Source: Sipunculus nudus
Taxonomy: Eukaryota > Annelida > Sipuncula > Golfingiida > Sipunculidae
Direction: 5' to 3'
Length of the DNA: 64,000 nt
Assembly (NCBI GenBank): GCA_026874595.1
Contig: CM049311.1
Span: 44,333,676 to 44,397,675 of the forward strand
Below, piece after piece: positions 22,843 through 35,800 of the stretch. The notes under the pieces are model-generated. The model saw nothing but the letters and a program-made list of their open reading frames with translations. It was not told the DNA's origin and did no database searches. Each line of letters starts with the position of its first letter. Position 1 is the first letter of the stretch. Both the position numbers and the translations under genes were made by a program.

Positions 22843-23104
22843 TAAATAAGGAAATAGAATATGATCGTAAGGAAATAGTACAAATTTAAATATTAAAGCC
22901 GTTGTGTTTTTAATATATGAGTTTCAGTAATATATATGTTTCAGAAGGCCTGAAACATTTTATCTGTCCAGCTATCAACGTTTAAGAGTGTGTGCGTGTG
23001 AATCGTTGTAGTTTCTTACACGGGGAGGGATACAAGTAATAAAAACCACTATAAATAAAAGTCCGTTCCAGTACCCGTGTCCGGATGTTTTTCGGAATAT
23101 TTTT
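22843..23104. other. Unannotated AT-rich flank
   Basis: No feature supported between the putative LTR and the family A terminus. Confidence 0.35.
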
Positions 23105-23310
23105 TTTAAGCTCAGCTGACTATAAGTCGTGACTATATAGTCGTGGTCCATTGTCCGTCCTTCTGTCTGTCCGTCCATTAGACTGGCACATTTTGAAACC
23201 GTTAGACCTACGAATAAATAATTCGGCATACAGGTAGATGTCCCCAAAACCTCCTACCATACCAAAAATTGGGTCGATATGACCTCGTTCCTTTGAAAAA
23301 TTAAGGATAA
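23105..23310 (-). repeat. Family A terminus, inverted copy
   Basis: Reverse complement of 3134-3366: AGCTCAGCTGACTATAAGTC hairpin region, GTGGTCCATTGTCCGTC, a short GTCC/GTCT microsatellite (about 23151-23175), then TTTTGAAACCGTTAGACCTA and the GATGTCCCCAA word. The far end of the tandem unit is lost. The hairpin's second arm is rearranged (GTCGTGACTATATAGTC). Confidence 0.7.
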
Positions 23311-23835
23311 TATATTACAGCCACTGGGAGAGAGCCTCTGCTGTGTACACTTATTCTCATAGAACCACCCCTCAACCCCCCCCCCCTCCAGGCAAACCCC
23401 ACCCACCAAATGTTATGCTGTAATTGTTATTGTTTTCACTGCATCTCCTTAATTGTAATGCTGTTTCCACTCCAATATACAAAAACTTCCTTTGAAAAAG
23501 TTATTCGAGGTGTAATCCAGAAGATGCCATTTTGTATTAATGTAGAATTTTTAAAGAAATCAATTTTCTTTTAAATGATTTAAACAAATATAAATAAACA
23601 CATCAGTATGCATAAATTTATAAAATATAAAGCAAATTATGGTTTATTAAAGGCACAATTTAAAATTGTGAAATCTGAATCAAGTATAATTTTTAGATAT
23701 TTATTGTTTTGCAAATTTAAATGATATTAAAAGAGGTAAAAAATAAATATACATGTGTATGCATGATGTAGTGTTATCTGACAAGACTGAGATTTATAAT
23801 GTTGCCATTTCAAATTATGAATCAACTTTTATATC

Positions 23836-23898
<63 letters not shown>

Positions 23899-24689
23899 AT
23901 ATTGGAAATGTATAGAAATGTAAACTATATAAAAAAATGATGTGATAAAAAAATGAGGATCTAATACAAATATTTGTTCATTATTTTCCTGCCACAGCAG
24001 AACTGGAGAACAGGCTTTGTTTGCAGAAGTGTTGTTAATCCAACCTGTGCACCGGGACGTTAGTTTTTATTACAAATGTGTAAAATATATTTAATTTAAA
24101 AATAATTGGATTAGAAAAGTTAAGATCTTATTGAAACAGATTCTTGCCTCAGGAAAATGGAACAAAGCGATCAGCTCTGTCTGTCTATCATCTCTCCGCT
24201 ATCATTAATTATGTATTAATTATGATTTTTTTCTTTAATCACTGTTGAAATAACTTTCATATGCTGTATGTGTATGGAATTAAGCTATTTTAGTCTGAAA
24301 TTTGAAAGCAACATATATTAATTTGTGTATTATTGCAGATGTTTAACTTTAAAAAGAATTGATGTAGTAAATTAATTAACAAATAACTTCGTATATTATC
24401 AGCTTTGTTTGTCAACCATTCTGTCTGTCCTTTTAAATATTAAGTAATTGTGAATAAACTTTTTTATCCTGTAGGCATTGTTTATGTAAGTGAAAATCCT
24501 ATGTATATACACTATAATATTACAGATATGTTGTAACTCCCATCATTCCACCCCCCTCCCCCCCACACCACCACCACCACCAAGTCCTTTCATCTTTGGA
24601 CTGGGGACATTAAATATATCTAAACTGTATAATTTCATAAAATGAAAAAAATACATATATTTAATAGTATATATTATAAAAAATAGATT
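23311..24689. other. AT-rich non-coding stretch with microsatellites
   Basis: Contains a C-run at about 23378-23389, a long (AT)n at about 23837-23895 and a CCCCCTCCCCCC/CCA-rich run at about 24547-24582. No gene is supported. Confidence 0.5.
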
Positions 24690-25390
24690 CAATTGAACAA
24701 ATGTGTAAACTGCTGAACTGTCAACAGTTAATCTAGTCCCCGGGATAAACCGATTAAATTGCAAAATTTTATCGTTAATCTTAGGTTTATTTTCAATTGA
24801 AGTATACTTTGGGACATTAAAAAATGGCAGTCTTAAGTTGCATAAACGGTAGTTCTGCCCTGCAGCTAAAAAAAATCCAACCCCTACCCCTATATCGGTG
24901 ATTTGCCACAATCATACCGTGCAACCTTCGGATCACAATATTTCCGGAATGCCTTGGCAGATTTGAATGATCTTGGTATCTAATTGTATGTTTTCAAGCA
25001 TGGCCGACATGATAAGCATGATTTCACGGCCATCTGAGGTCAAATCAAAGCCAAAGGTCAAGGTCACGGTCAATTAGAGGCCCTAAAAACAGATGATAAC
25101 CTGTTTTTGCTCGAATGATAGATATATTATTATTTTGACACAATCTCATAGTTTCTATGCGAAATTAATTGAGTTTAAGATAGAGTAGTTCTCAAAGCCA
25201 AGTAACTTGGTTTAAGATCAAGGTCGTTAGGTATACGAAACAACTTATAGGGTCAGCTTGATCCGTTGTGTAGTAATGTAGACGAGTCTGAGTATACTGA
25301 TTAATCAAGAGATGATTCTCTTATTCACTGGCGGAACGTACACACACTTTAATGAAACCAGTTTAAAAACCTTAAAATTAGTTATTCTTA
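24690..25390 (+). repeat. Dispersed ~700-bp repeat, inverted partner of 36730-37455
   Basis: Shares long blocks with the reverse complement of 36730-37455, including CCCCTA-TATCGGTGA, GGATCACAATATTTC, ATGGCCGACATGATAAGCAT, GCCAAAGGTCAAGGTCACGG and GGATCA/GATCCGTTGTGT-type words. It carries an AGGTCA half-site cluster at 25051-25073, a word also typical of superfamily E. No coding sequence is seen. Confidence 0.7.
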
Positions 25391-26454
25391 AAACCTATTG
25401 TAGATATTCCAATCAACTGGTTTAAGACAAAGGGCCAATGATTATGAAAGATTTTGATAAAATCCTGCGATATAGGGAAGAGGACTGATGTCAATTTAAA
25501 TAATTAACATTTGGAAATTGAGTGTTATTGCGAAAAAGGCTTTGACTTGGCCTGATGCTACAAGTATACACCATTTTGTTAATTTTATCATGTAAATTTT
25601 ATCTCATGAGTATTTACTCATTTTCAGTCAAACAAAATTGTTGAGGATCCAAGATATACAGATTTCACAAGTTTAAATAAAGGTTCATAAGTACCTAGGT
25701 TTACGGCTTTAATTTATGTTTAACATATGTTAATTTATGTTCTACATAGCAAGAGTCTTTGGACAATTATTAACACTGTAGACATAATGAGAACTTGCCT
25801 AAGCTCTGATTTGTTTAATTTGAGTGGATTTATTTTCTGAATATATCAGAAAAAATGAAAGTTATCTCAGCTGTGAAACTAATACACATGTAAAAATACC
25901 CAAGGATCAGAACACTCAGTAAGTTATACGAGGAGCAAACTGTAGATGAGGAAATAAAGGGATCTTTAATGTAAATTTTTTAATATAAATTATTTACATA
26001 GTATCATGTGACATCTGTTACAGCAATGACTCTTAATATCATTAGTCAAACATATTGTCATCTTTAATGAGTACCTGTCTGAGTAATATTTTAAATTTTT
26101 CACATATTTTATTTTTTTCTAAATTTTGCAAATAATAAAAATTGGCAAACTGAAACACTTTGAAAAGATCTGTAAATTTAGATTAATTTAATATAAATAA
26201 CCGCAGCCTTGTCTATCATTGATTTGCTTCATATAATCCCTTAAAGTATAGATCAGTTTTATTCATGTTTTTTTCATTATTAAGTTTGAAATGAAAAATA
26301 CCCAAAGGTGACTACATGGTGTCCTTTTGAATACACTTAGGGCCATTAATACAAGGTCCATACATCATCATTAATTGTAAGGTAATACACTGTTACTCAT
26401 TAAATATCAATTCCTTTTTCCATTAATTTCTTCAAGTTGTTATCATAAACCAAT
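25391..26454. other. AT-rich non-coding stretch
   Basis: No gene or repeat that I can support between the inverted repeat arm and the LINE 3' end. Confidence 0.4.
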
Positions 26455-26511
26455 AAAAAAATATATTTTTTTATGATAGTTTATTCCCATAGTGATATAC
26501 AGGTAAATCTT

Positions 26512-29500
26512 TCAGTTACACATATTTCTATATCCACATTCTGTCTCAAACAGAAACAATAAATTTGGGTATGACCAATACTTAAATTTGCTTATACAGA
26601 GCTTTGCTATGCATATATACTTTTGTATCTGTTCATCCAGATTTAAACCAAACAATATTTCTTCTGTAGCGAGCTTCACACCAAACCTTCCTTCTATTAA
26701 CTTCCACAAACATTGAACAACATTACAAGTTATAAAAAAGTGTTCCATAGTATCTATCGCCTGACAATATTTGCATCTATCATTGTCATTAATTTTCATT
26801 TTATTTAACAAAATTGCTGTTGGAAAAATGTTATGAAGAATCTTCCATATTAAAGTCTGAACTCTTGCCTCCTTAACTGCATGACAGTGTTTAGTCCAAA
26901 CAAATTCCCAATCAAAATCAACAGATGGAAATTTTGCTGACAGCTAGGTACAATATATAACTGTTTAACCAACATAGATTTAACCTCCTTAGAGTTAAAG
27001 GCAAACCTAATATCTCTATTATGTTTAGTAATACATACTTTCCTGAGAGTATTATCAAGAGCCATGTATTCAAAGTCCAATGCGCCATAATTGCTTATCA
27101 TTCTTTAAATTTCTTGTTAAGTTTAGAGCTTAAGATCATGAATTATCTGACTAACATAAACGATTCCTCTTCTTATCCAACCCTTAAAATATAAGGGCTT
27201 TCCTTTAAATGTTATATTTATATTATTCCATATTACATCATCATGACATATATTACCTCCAGGCTGTTTTGCATCTTATAACGTTTGTACCATAACTTGA
27301 TAAAATTCTGGCAGCCTTTTCAATTCTCCTGCACATAGCTCATGAATTTCTTTACATTTACAATTAGATTGTAAGATCATCTCATGTCCGAAAGTTTTGA
27401 CCATTCACATAGGCAATATAGCCCATTTAGGAAGGATTTCATTATTTTTCTGCTCTTCCAAACGTTTAGACCAAGAAGCAATTTACGCACGATTTACAAC
27501 ATAAGCGTCTATCATATTAAGGCCCCCATCTTTCTGATCTTGTATTACAATTTTTCTCTTCACCTTTTCCACACCTTTACTTTTAAATTGCCAAATAAAT
27601 TTAAACATTATGGAATTCAAATGTTGAAACACATCTTCTGGGGCCTTCATATTCATAAATAAGTGGGTAAACTGTGAAATTTCCAGAGATTTTAATACAA
27701 TTATTTTGCCAGCCATGTTCAAACTATGAAGATTCCATTGATTTATGATCAACCTAACTTTTTGCAGCTTATCAATCCAATTATCCTTTACATCTGCTGC
27801 ATGCCATTCTTAGAAAACTTTATCCCCAATATTTTCATATTTTTTTTCACATTTATATGGCCCAAGTCTTTCAATATCTACCCAAGCTCATATCCCCATA
27901 ACCATTGTTTTCTATGTATTAACACACAATCCTGACGTCTTTGCAAATTCATCTATAATATCCAGACAATTATGTAATGATGCTTCATCGCGTACAAATA
28001 TATTGATATCATCAGCATACTGACATATTTTTAATTCATAGTTACCGTACGGGAGCTTTATCCCCTTCACTTGATTGCTTTGCCTAATTTTACAAGCCAG
28101 TATTTCAGACCCCAAAACAAACAGAAGAGCACTTAGTGGACACCCTTGCCGAATGCCACGATCCATTGAAAACAATTGTGTATGCCATCCTGCATTAGAA
28201 ACGCAACTCTGTCGCCCTGTATTAAAAACCTCTACCCATCTAGAAAACTGTGAACCGAAGTTAAACATTTCCAAAGCTTTAAGAATTAAATTTAAAGAAA
28301 TACAGTCAAAGGCCCGAGTATAATCAACTGCTTAGATAGCTGCTTCTATATTTTCTATTTCCGCAAACCAAATTATATCTTGAATCTGTCGCACATTATA
28401 ATGCATACCCCTACCTTTAATATAAGCAGTCTGATCGGTATTTACAAGAACAGAAATAACATTTTTTAATCTCTTAGCCAATACACCGGCACCTATTTTA
28501 TAGTGACAACACGTGAGTGATATTGGCCTAAAAGAATTCAGTTTATCTCTAGGTTTATCTACACTCTTTGGTATTAATTTTATCACGCCCTTTCTCTGAG
28601 AACTAGCTAACTTTCCCTTGCTAAAGGCTTCATTTAGAGCATTTACAACCAGGTGTTTTATTCTGGCCCAGAAACGCTTATAAAATTCTGGCCCAAGACC
28701 GTCCAATCCAGGACTTGAATTATCCTTCATTGCTTTCATCATTTTCCAACATTTTCTTCTTCAGTAAACAAACCCTCACACTTCTTTTGTTGGTCAGAAT
28801 CAAGTTTGGGAATAGTTATCCCATCAATAAAATTATGTATATCTTTACAGGTATTTCCACCTGAATAAAGCATATTTAAATGATTATATATTCCAGATAA
28901 TATATTCTCTGTTGATCGAAGAACCGTACCATCATCTAGTTTTAGTTTATTTATGACCTTCATTCTGGCTCTACTTTTTTCTAAAGAGAGAAATAAAAGA
29001 AGTACGCTTTTCCCCTTCTCCTTCCTATCCATCGCATTCTTGATCTCACTAATGCGCCTTTAGCTTTAACAGTTTCTAAAGTTTCCAATTTAAATTTGGT
29101 TTCCTCATAACGCTTAACTAATGAATATTCAGTGGGATTTATTGCAAGTTGTCTATGATATAGATTCAGCAATTTTTCTAACTCCAATAGCTCAGATTTC
29201 CGTTTCTGTGCTGCAACTTTACTATATTCAATCACACTAAACTTTATCTTTACTTTACATAGCTCCCATAGTACCTGGTGCCCCACAATATCTTTATACT
29301 TTACCTCAGTTTCTTCAATCACATCATTGATTAAGTCCATTAAGTCTTTACGTTGTAAAAGGGATCATTTAATTTCTAGCATCCCGGTCCTAGTTTATAT
29401 TTATCAAGTCTCAAATTCAAGTGTACCATACCATGGTCTGATTTTGTATAGTCTCAAATAAAGCTGCCTTCGCATATGCCAACTAATAAGTCATTGACAA

Positions 29501-30130
29501 AAATGTAGTACAACCGTTTAGCTGTAAAAGGTTGGGATCTCTTCCAAGTGAACATTTTTACCTCAGTATTAAATGTTCTCCATACATCAGTTAAATTCAA
29601 TGAATTAACAAAATCATTAAAACTATCAGTAACTCTTTTAGCATGTGGTTTTCCTGCGATAACATCTAACTCTGGATGTACTACAGCATTCATATCACCG
29701 ACCACAATTACATTATACATAGAAACATCAATATTTCTCTTTATCGTACTCTCCAATATTTTGAAAAACGTACATTTATTATTTTCATCGTGAGGACAAT
29801 TAACATTAACCAGAGCGAAATCTTCATCATCAATATTGCATGTAATAATCTGTACTCGGCTATTCACGGTATCACTTAAATTAAAATCTTAATATTACTT
29901 ACGGTGCACTTTTTGTTTAACAATATGATATTACCTCTTAAATGGCTTGTATAGAGCAATGCAAACAGCTCACCATTCCACTCAGAAGTTCATAAATGCA
30001 CATCAGACTGCTTTACATATGTTTCCTACAAAAAGGTTACATAAATATTGTTTGATCTGACAAATCGAAAAAGGTCCTGTCTTTTTTTTTTCCTATTCCG
30101 TAGTCCGCTAACATTCAATGTTATAATCCT
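26512..30130 (-). pseudogene. LINE ORF2 pseudogene: endonuclease-reverse transcriptase
   Basis: Read leftwards. The endonuclease starts near 30130 (IITLNVSGLRNRKKK). It continues at 29454-29867 with VVGDMNAVV, then RLYYIFV where the family has RLDYIF, so an active-site Asp appears replaced by Tyr, and SDHGMVHLNL near 29430. The RT spans 28332-28742 (NSSPGLDGLGPEFYKRFW; FRPISLTCCHYKI) and 27912-28274 (RGIRQGCPLSALLF; catalytic YADD at about 28008-28019). A thumb-like part lies at 27483-27752 (GGLNMIDAYV). The C-terminal knuckle CKYCQAIDTMEHFFITC is at about 26720-26790. Frame breaks separate these blocks. In a live LINE this protein nicks the target and primes reverse transcription there. Confidence 0.85.
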
Positions 30131-30145
30131 GAAAACTGAAAAGAA

Positions 30146-31185
30146 TCACATATCTAATGTTGACACGAAGTCTCTGAATTTATAAGCCACTGCTTGATGG
30201 AAACACATTTTTCCGCTCCTTTTTTCGGATTTTTCTCCGCTTGGGGGTGTTTGGGGCGCTGCCCTAGCTTTACCTGAAGGCGTCTTAGTCAGACCTTTAG
30301 CCCGTGGCTTCATCGCCATTTCTTGCGAGTTATTTGAAGATCGGGGTTCACTTTCCTGTGGAATCGTTTCTATCACCGTTTCTTCAGCTGAGCAATATCT
30401 CGTTTCCATCTCAGGACTGGCATGCCCAACATCTTCTACAGTTCTTTCTGATTCAGTATTGTCTTCAGTTGTTTTTCTGTCTTTTACCACAGTCAGGGAC
30501 TGCCCCTCCTTCCTCTGCGGAGCGGACAGATCAAGAGACACGTGACCGTCAGTTGTGTCACCTGATGACTCGCAGTTCCTAGCTAAATGGCCAACCTGGC
30601 GACATTTGTAGCACATACGCTCCTCTTTTATCGCTCTCTGTCGCTTGGGACAGGAATCGAAATCATGCGTTAAGTCCAAACACTTTTTGCAGTTAACCGT
30701 TTGGTTTGCATGGTACACAACTACTCTGATTTCCATCAAAGCCGGATTTGCTTTGTCTAATTCCATTGGATTTGCCATATTATATGTCACATATCTTGGG
30801 ATAGGGGTAATAATTTTCCTTGCGTAACAGTACCTGTTACCATTAAAGAGTTTGAAAAATTTCTCACCCGTGTTTTTAACCATAGCCGAATTGACTGGGG
30901 TATCCCGTACCACGTATTGATCTAACCATTGTTCTATCTCCTGGTCAGGCACATGTAAGGGATACCGTGAATGGAAATTCATGTACTGGCAGCTTTTATT
31001 CCTACTTGACAAAAGTCCGCTAATTCATAGCTGTTATGTCCCACATATATTTTATCTAATGCTAACAGTTTTGCTTTACTCTCCTCACTTGCCATATAAA
31101 TGATCCAGCAAGTCTGTTGTGGCAAATATTGCACAGCAAGAATACCCTTAGGCTTTACTGAGTCCTCCCCGTATTCGTTCTCCAA
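30146..31185 (-). pseudogene. LINE ORF1 pseudogene with zinc knuckles
   Basis: Two overlapping frames: 30979-31185 (starts MENEYGEDSVKPKG) and 30146-31012 (288 aa), so one frameshift near 31000. Two cysteine knuckles are seen at about 30590-30700: CKKCLDLTHDFDSC and CYKCRQVGHLARNC, the second a canonical CCHC RNA-binding knuckle. The C-terminal third is acidic, then Lys/Arg/Pro-rich. The frame stops about 20 bp before the ORF2 endonuclease begins, a spacing typical of two-ORF LINEs. Its role would be binding element RNA in the RNP. Confidence 0.75.
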
Positions 31186-31727
31186 ATTGTCAAGATTAAG
31201 TCAAATCCCATTCATTGATTCTATTCAGTCCACGGGCATTGAGACAAACCCACAAACGCGTGTTGCTCGTGGCGCTACGCATGACTGAATCGCATGTTGA
31301 AGCCATTCCTGTGGCTGTTATATTGACAATATTCCTTCTGTAAATTATACACAAAATATACCAGTTCTACTCACATCAGTCTCTATGCAGCTTCCTTATG
31401 CTCTTATCCACACATGTATCAATAAATTGTACTGCAATTCACACAGAATCCACAGTAGTTCTTCAGAATAACAGGAGCTCGAAAACTCCTGGCACAGGTT
31501 TAAGCGCATGCGTTGTTTATTGTTGGGCATCTGGGGCCAGATGTGGCCTGCCAAGAGCGAGCTGGTTGGATTATTTCCCGCTTGACCCTGATAATTAACC
31601 CGAAAGGTCAACAAGGGTGATATGCAGGCGACTGAACAGGGCTGGTGATATATATATTCATAGGTTTTACTGTACTGAGTAAGGAATTCCTCATCTGATG
31701 AACATCCACAATTTAGTAGCAATACAC
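31186..31727 (-). other. Probable LINE 5' untranslated region
   Basis: Lies between the ORF1 start and the edge of the family B satellite. No other feature is visible and the 5' end is inferred. Confidence 0.35.
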
Positions 31728-32870
31728 CACCTTCGAGCTATGGGGCCCCGAAGTACCCCCCAGAATAGTCAAAAATTTCATACAAAAACTTCAATATCTC
31801 ATTAACTACATTACTGATGGTCATGATTTTTTGCATGGATATTGATCATGGAGTGTTTCATCAGTTCTGCAGACTGGTGGCGCCACCTGTATTTTTTTAT
31901 TTTTTACGATTTTTTTTCTCTACTTTTGTGATCTTTAAACATTTGGTCATCTGTAAACAGGGCACAAATCATAATGACTGGACCTAGAATCTTCTCACTT
32001 GACATGCAGAGAGGCCCATAAAAAGTCTCCTTGGAATCCTGAAATTAGGTCTCTGTTACCCATAACCTCTGAGCTATGGGGCTCCGAAGTACCCCCCAGA
32101 ATAATGGAAAATTTGATACAAAAGTTCAAGTAACTGATCAACTATTGCATTGATCACCATGATTCTTTGCATTGATTTTGATCATGGGGTGTTTCATCAG
32201 TTTCTGCAGACTGGTGGTGCCACCTGTATTTTTTGGATTTTTACGTGTTTTTTTTCTCTATTTTTGAGACATTAAAAGATGCGGTCATCGGTTAACAGGG
32301 CACAAATCCTAATGACTGGACCTAGAATCGTCTCTCTTGACATGCAGGGAGGCCCATTAAAAGTCTCCTTAGAACTTAGAAAAATGTCTCTGTTACCCAT
32401 TTTCTTCGAGCTATGGGGCTCCCAAGTACCCCCCAGAATGATGGAAAATTTGATACAAAAGCTCAAGTATCTGAAAAACTATTGCAATGATCACCATAAT
32501 TCTTTGCACGGATATTGAACTTGGAATGTTTCATCAGTTTCTGCAGTCTGATGGCGCCACTGGTATTTTTTCGATTTTTACGAATTTTACAGGGCACAAA
32601 TCGTAATGCCTAAACCTAGAATCTTCTGTCTTGACATGCAGAGAAGTCCATAAAAAGTTTCCTTGGAAACCTCAAATTAGGTCTCTGTTACCCATATTCT
32701 TGGAGCTATTGGGCTCAGAAGTACCCCCCAGAATAATGGAAAATTTGATACAAAAGCTCAAGTATCTGAACAACCAATGCATTGATCACCATGATTCTTA
32801 GCATTGATATTGATCATGGGGTGTTTCATCAGTGTCTGCAGTCTGGTGGCGCCATCTGTATTTTTTTCAA
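31728..32870 (+). repeat. Family B satellite array, first block
   Basis: About 3.4 monomers in one orientation. GGTGGCGCCACC-type palindromes at about 31872, 32214, 32551 and 32847 give spacings near 340 bp (the last shorter). Each monomer has GAGCTATGGGG, GTACCCCCCAGAATA, TTTCATCAG(T)TTCTGCAG and GGGCACAAATC. It ends where the family B terminus begins. Confidence 0.75.
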
Positions 32871-35800
32871 TTTTTAGCTCAGCTGACTGAAAGTCATCTG
32901 AGCTATAGCGATCACTCTTTGTCCGTCGTCCGTCTGTCCGTCTGTCCGTCTGTCCGTCCGTTAACCAGGCACAAATCGTGACCACTGGACCTAGAACCTT
33001 GTAACTTGGCATTATGAGAGGTTCATGTAAAATCTCCTTGGAAACCAGAAATTAGGTCTCTGTTACCCATATCCTTCGAGCTATGGGGCCCCAAAGTACC
33101 CCCCAGAAAAGTAAAAAATTTCATACAAAAACTTCAATATCTCATTAACTACATCACTGATGGTCATGATTTTTTGCATACCTATTGATCATGAGATGTT
33201 CCATCAGTTCCTGCAGACTGGCGGCGCCACCTGTATTTTTTTATTTTTTACGAATTTTTTCTCTATTTTTGAGACCTTTAAAAATACAGACACAATTTTG
33301 CCCTGTTGGTTAATCTGTTCGATGCTTCAGTTGAATGGGTATATACTACCATTCAGATGAAAAAATTTCCTTTTGCGAATCTCTTCCCAGTCAGCTGAGC
33401 GTCATGACCCATGGGTCACTTGTTAAGGAAACTTTTCATGGGCCTCTGAGCATGTCAAGAGAGAAGATTCTAGGTCCAGTTGTTACGATTTGTGCCATGT
33501 TAACAGATGACCGCATCTTATTAGGTCTCAAAAATAGAGAAAAAAAATCGTAAAAATAAAAAAAATACAGGTGGCGCCACCATACTGCAGAAACTGATGA
33601 CACATTCCATGATCAATATCCATGCAAAGAATCGTGGTGCTCACTGCCATAGTTGTTTAGATACTTGAGCTTTGTATCAAATTGTCCATTATTCTGAGGG
33701 ATACTTCAGATGACTTACAGTCAGCTGAGCTAAAAACACTTAATGGTCAATATCCATGCAAAGAATCATGATGATCTCCGTATTAGTTGTTCAGATACTT
33801 CAGCTTTTGTATCAAATTGTCCATTATTCTGAGGGATACTTCAGAGTCCTATAGCTTGAAGGATATGGGTAACAGAGACCTAATTTCAAGTTTCCACAGG
33901 CACTCTTCATGGGCCTCCTTGCATGACAAGAATGAAGTTTCTAGGTCCAGTTGTTGCAATTTGTACCCTCTTGATAGATAACATAGGTGGCGCCACCAGT
34001 CTGCTGGAACTGATGGAACATCTCATAATCAATATGTATGCCAAAAATCATGACCATCAGTGATGTAGTTATTGAGATATTGAAGTTTTTGTATGAAATT
34101 TTTGACTACTCTGGGGGGGTACTTTGGGGCCTCATAGCTCGAAGGATATGGGTAACAGAGACCTAATTTCTGGTTTCCATGGAGACTTTTCATAGGTCTT
34201 CTAGTGTGTTGAGAATGAAGTTTCTAGGTCCAGTTGTTGCAATTTGTACCCTCTTGATAGATAACATAGGTGGCGCCACCAGTCTGCAGGAACTGATGGA
34301 ACATCTCATAATCAATATGTATGCCAAAAATCATGACCATCAGTGATGTAGTTATTGAGATATTGAAGTTTTTGTATGAAATTTTTGACTACTCTGGGGG
34401 GTACTTTGGGGCCTCATAGCTCGAAGGATATGGGTAACAGAGACCTAATTTCTGGTTTCCATGGAGACTTTTCATAGGTCTTCTAGTGTGTTGAGAATGA
34501 AGATTCTAGGTCCAGTCGTTACTATTTGTGCCATGCTAACAGGTGACAGCATAGGTAAAGGTCTCATAAATAGAGGAAAAAATCGTAAAAAATCGAACGA
34601 TACAGGTGGCGCCACCAGTCTGCAGGAACAGATGACACATCTCATGATTAATAGTTATGCCACAAATCATGACCATCATTCAAGTAGTTAATGAGATATT
34701 GAAGTTTTTGTATGAAATTTTTTACTTTTCTTGGGGGTACTTTAGGGCTCCATAGCTCGAAGAATATGGGTAACAGAGACCTAATTTTGGTTTCCATGGA
34801 GACTTTTCATAGGTCTCTCAGTGTGTCGAGAATGAAGATTCTAGGTCCAGTCGTTATGATTTGTGCCACGTTAACAGATGACAGCATCCTTAAAGGTCTA
34901 AAAAATAGAGGAAAAAATTGTAAAAAATCAAACAATACAGGTGGCGCCACAAGTCTGCAGGAACTGATGGAACATTTCATAATCAATACGTATGCCAAAA
35001 ATCATGACCATCAGTCATGTAGTTATTGAGATATTGAAGTTTTTGTATGAAATTTTTGACTACTCTGGGGAGGGGGGGGGGGGGTACTTTGGGGCCCCAT
35101 AGCTCGCAGGATATGGTTAACAGAGACCTAATTTATGGTTTCCAAGGATATTTTTCATGGACCTCTCAGTGTGTCAAGAATGAAGATTCTAGGTCCAGTC
35201 GTTACGATTTGTGCCATGCTAACAGATGACAGCATCCTTAAAGGTCTCAAAAATAGAGGAAAAAATCGTAAAAAATCGAACAATAAAGGTGGCACTACCA
35301 GTCTGCAGGAAGTGATGACACATCTCATGATCAATAGTTATGCCACAAATCATGACCATCAGTCAAGTAGTTAATGAGATATTGAAGTTTTTGTATGAAA
35401 TTTTTTACTTTTCTTGGGGGTACTTTGGGGCTCCATAGCTCAAAGAATATGGGTAACAGAGACCTAATTTCTGGTTTCCACGGAGACTTTTTATAGGTCT
35501 CTCAGTGTGTCAAGAATGAAGATTCTAGGTCCAGTCTTTACGATTTGTGCCTTGTTAACAGATGTTTATATTTTGAAAGGTCTCAAAAATAGAGAAAAAA
35601 ATTCGTAAAAAATTGAACGATACAGGTGGCGCCACCAGTCTGCAGGAAGTGATGGAACATCTCATGATCAATATGTATGACAAAAATCATGACCATCAGT
35701 CAAGTATTTAATGAGATATTGAAGTTTTTGTTTGAAATTTTTTACTTTTCTGGGGGGTAGTTTGGGGCCCCATAGCTGGAAGGATATGGGTAACAGAGAC

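Larger units (their letters stand above)
26455..31727 (-). mobile_element. LINE (non-LTR retrotransposon), L1/Tx1-like, decayed
   Basis: Minus-strand element with a two-ORF layout: ORF1 with CCHC knuckles (30146-31185) and ORF2 with AP-type endonuclease, RT and C-terminal zinc motif (26512-30130). The 3' end carries GGGAATAAACTATC and an A-rich tail near 26455-26485. The 5' limit is placed where family B satellite starts (31728), giving about 5.3 kb, close to full length. Frames are broken in both ORFs. No target duplication was identified. Confidence 0.75.

Noticed and set aside
34461-35374. Series of similar 70-105-aa frames
   Set aside because: They recur with the ~338-bp satellite period and are a consequence of monomer repetition; no start context or domain.
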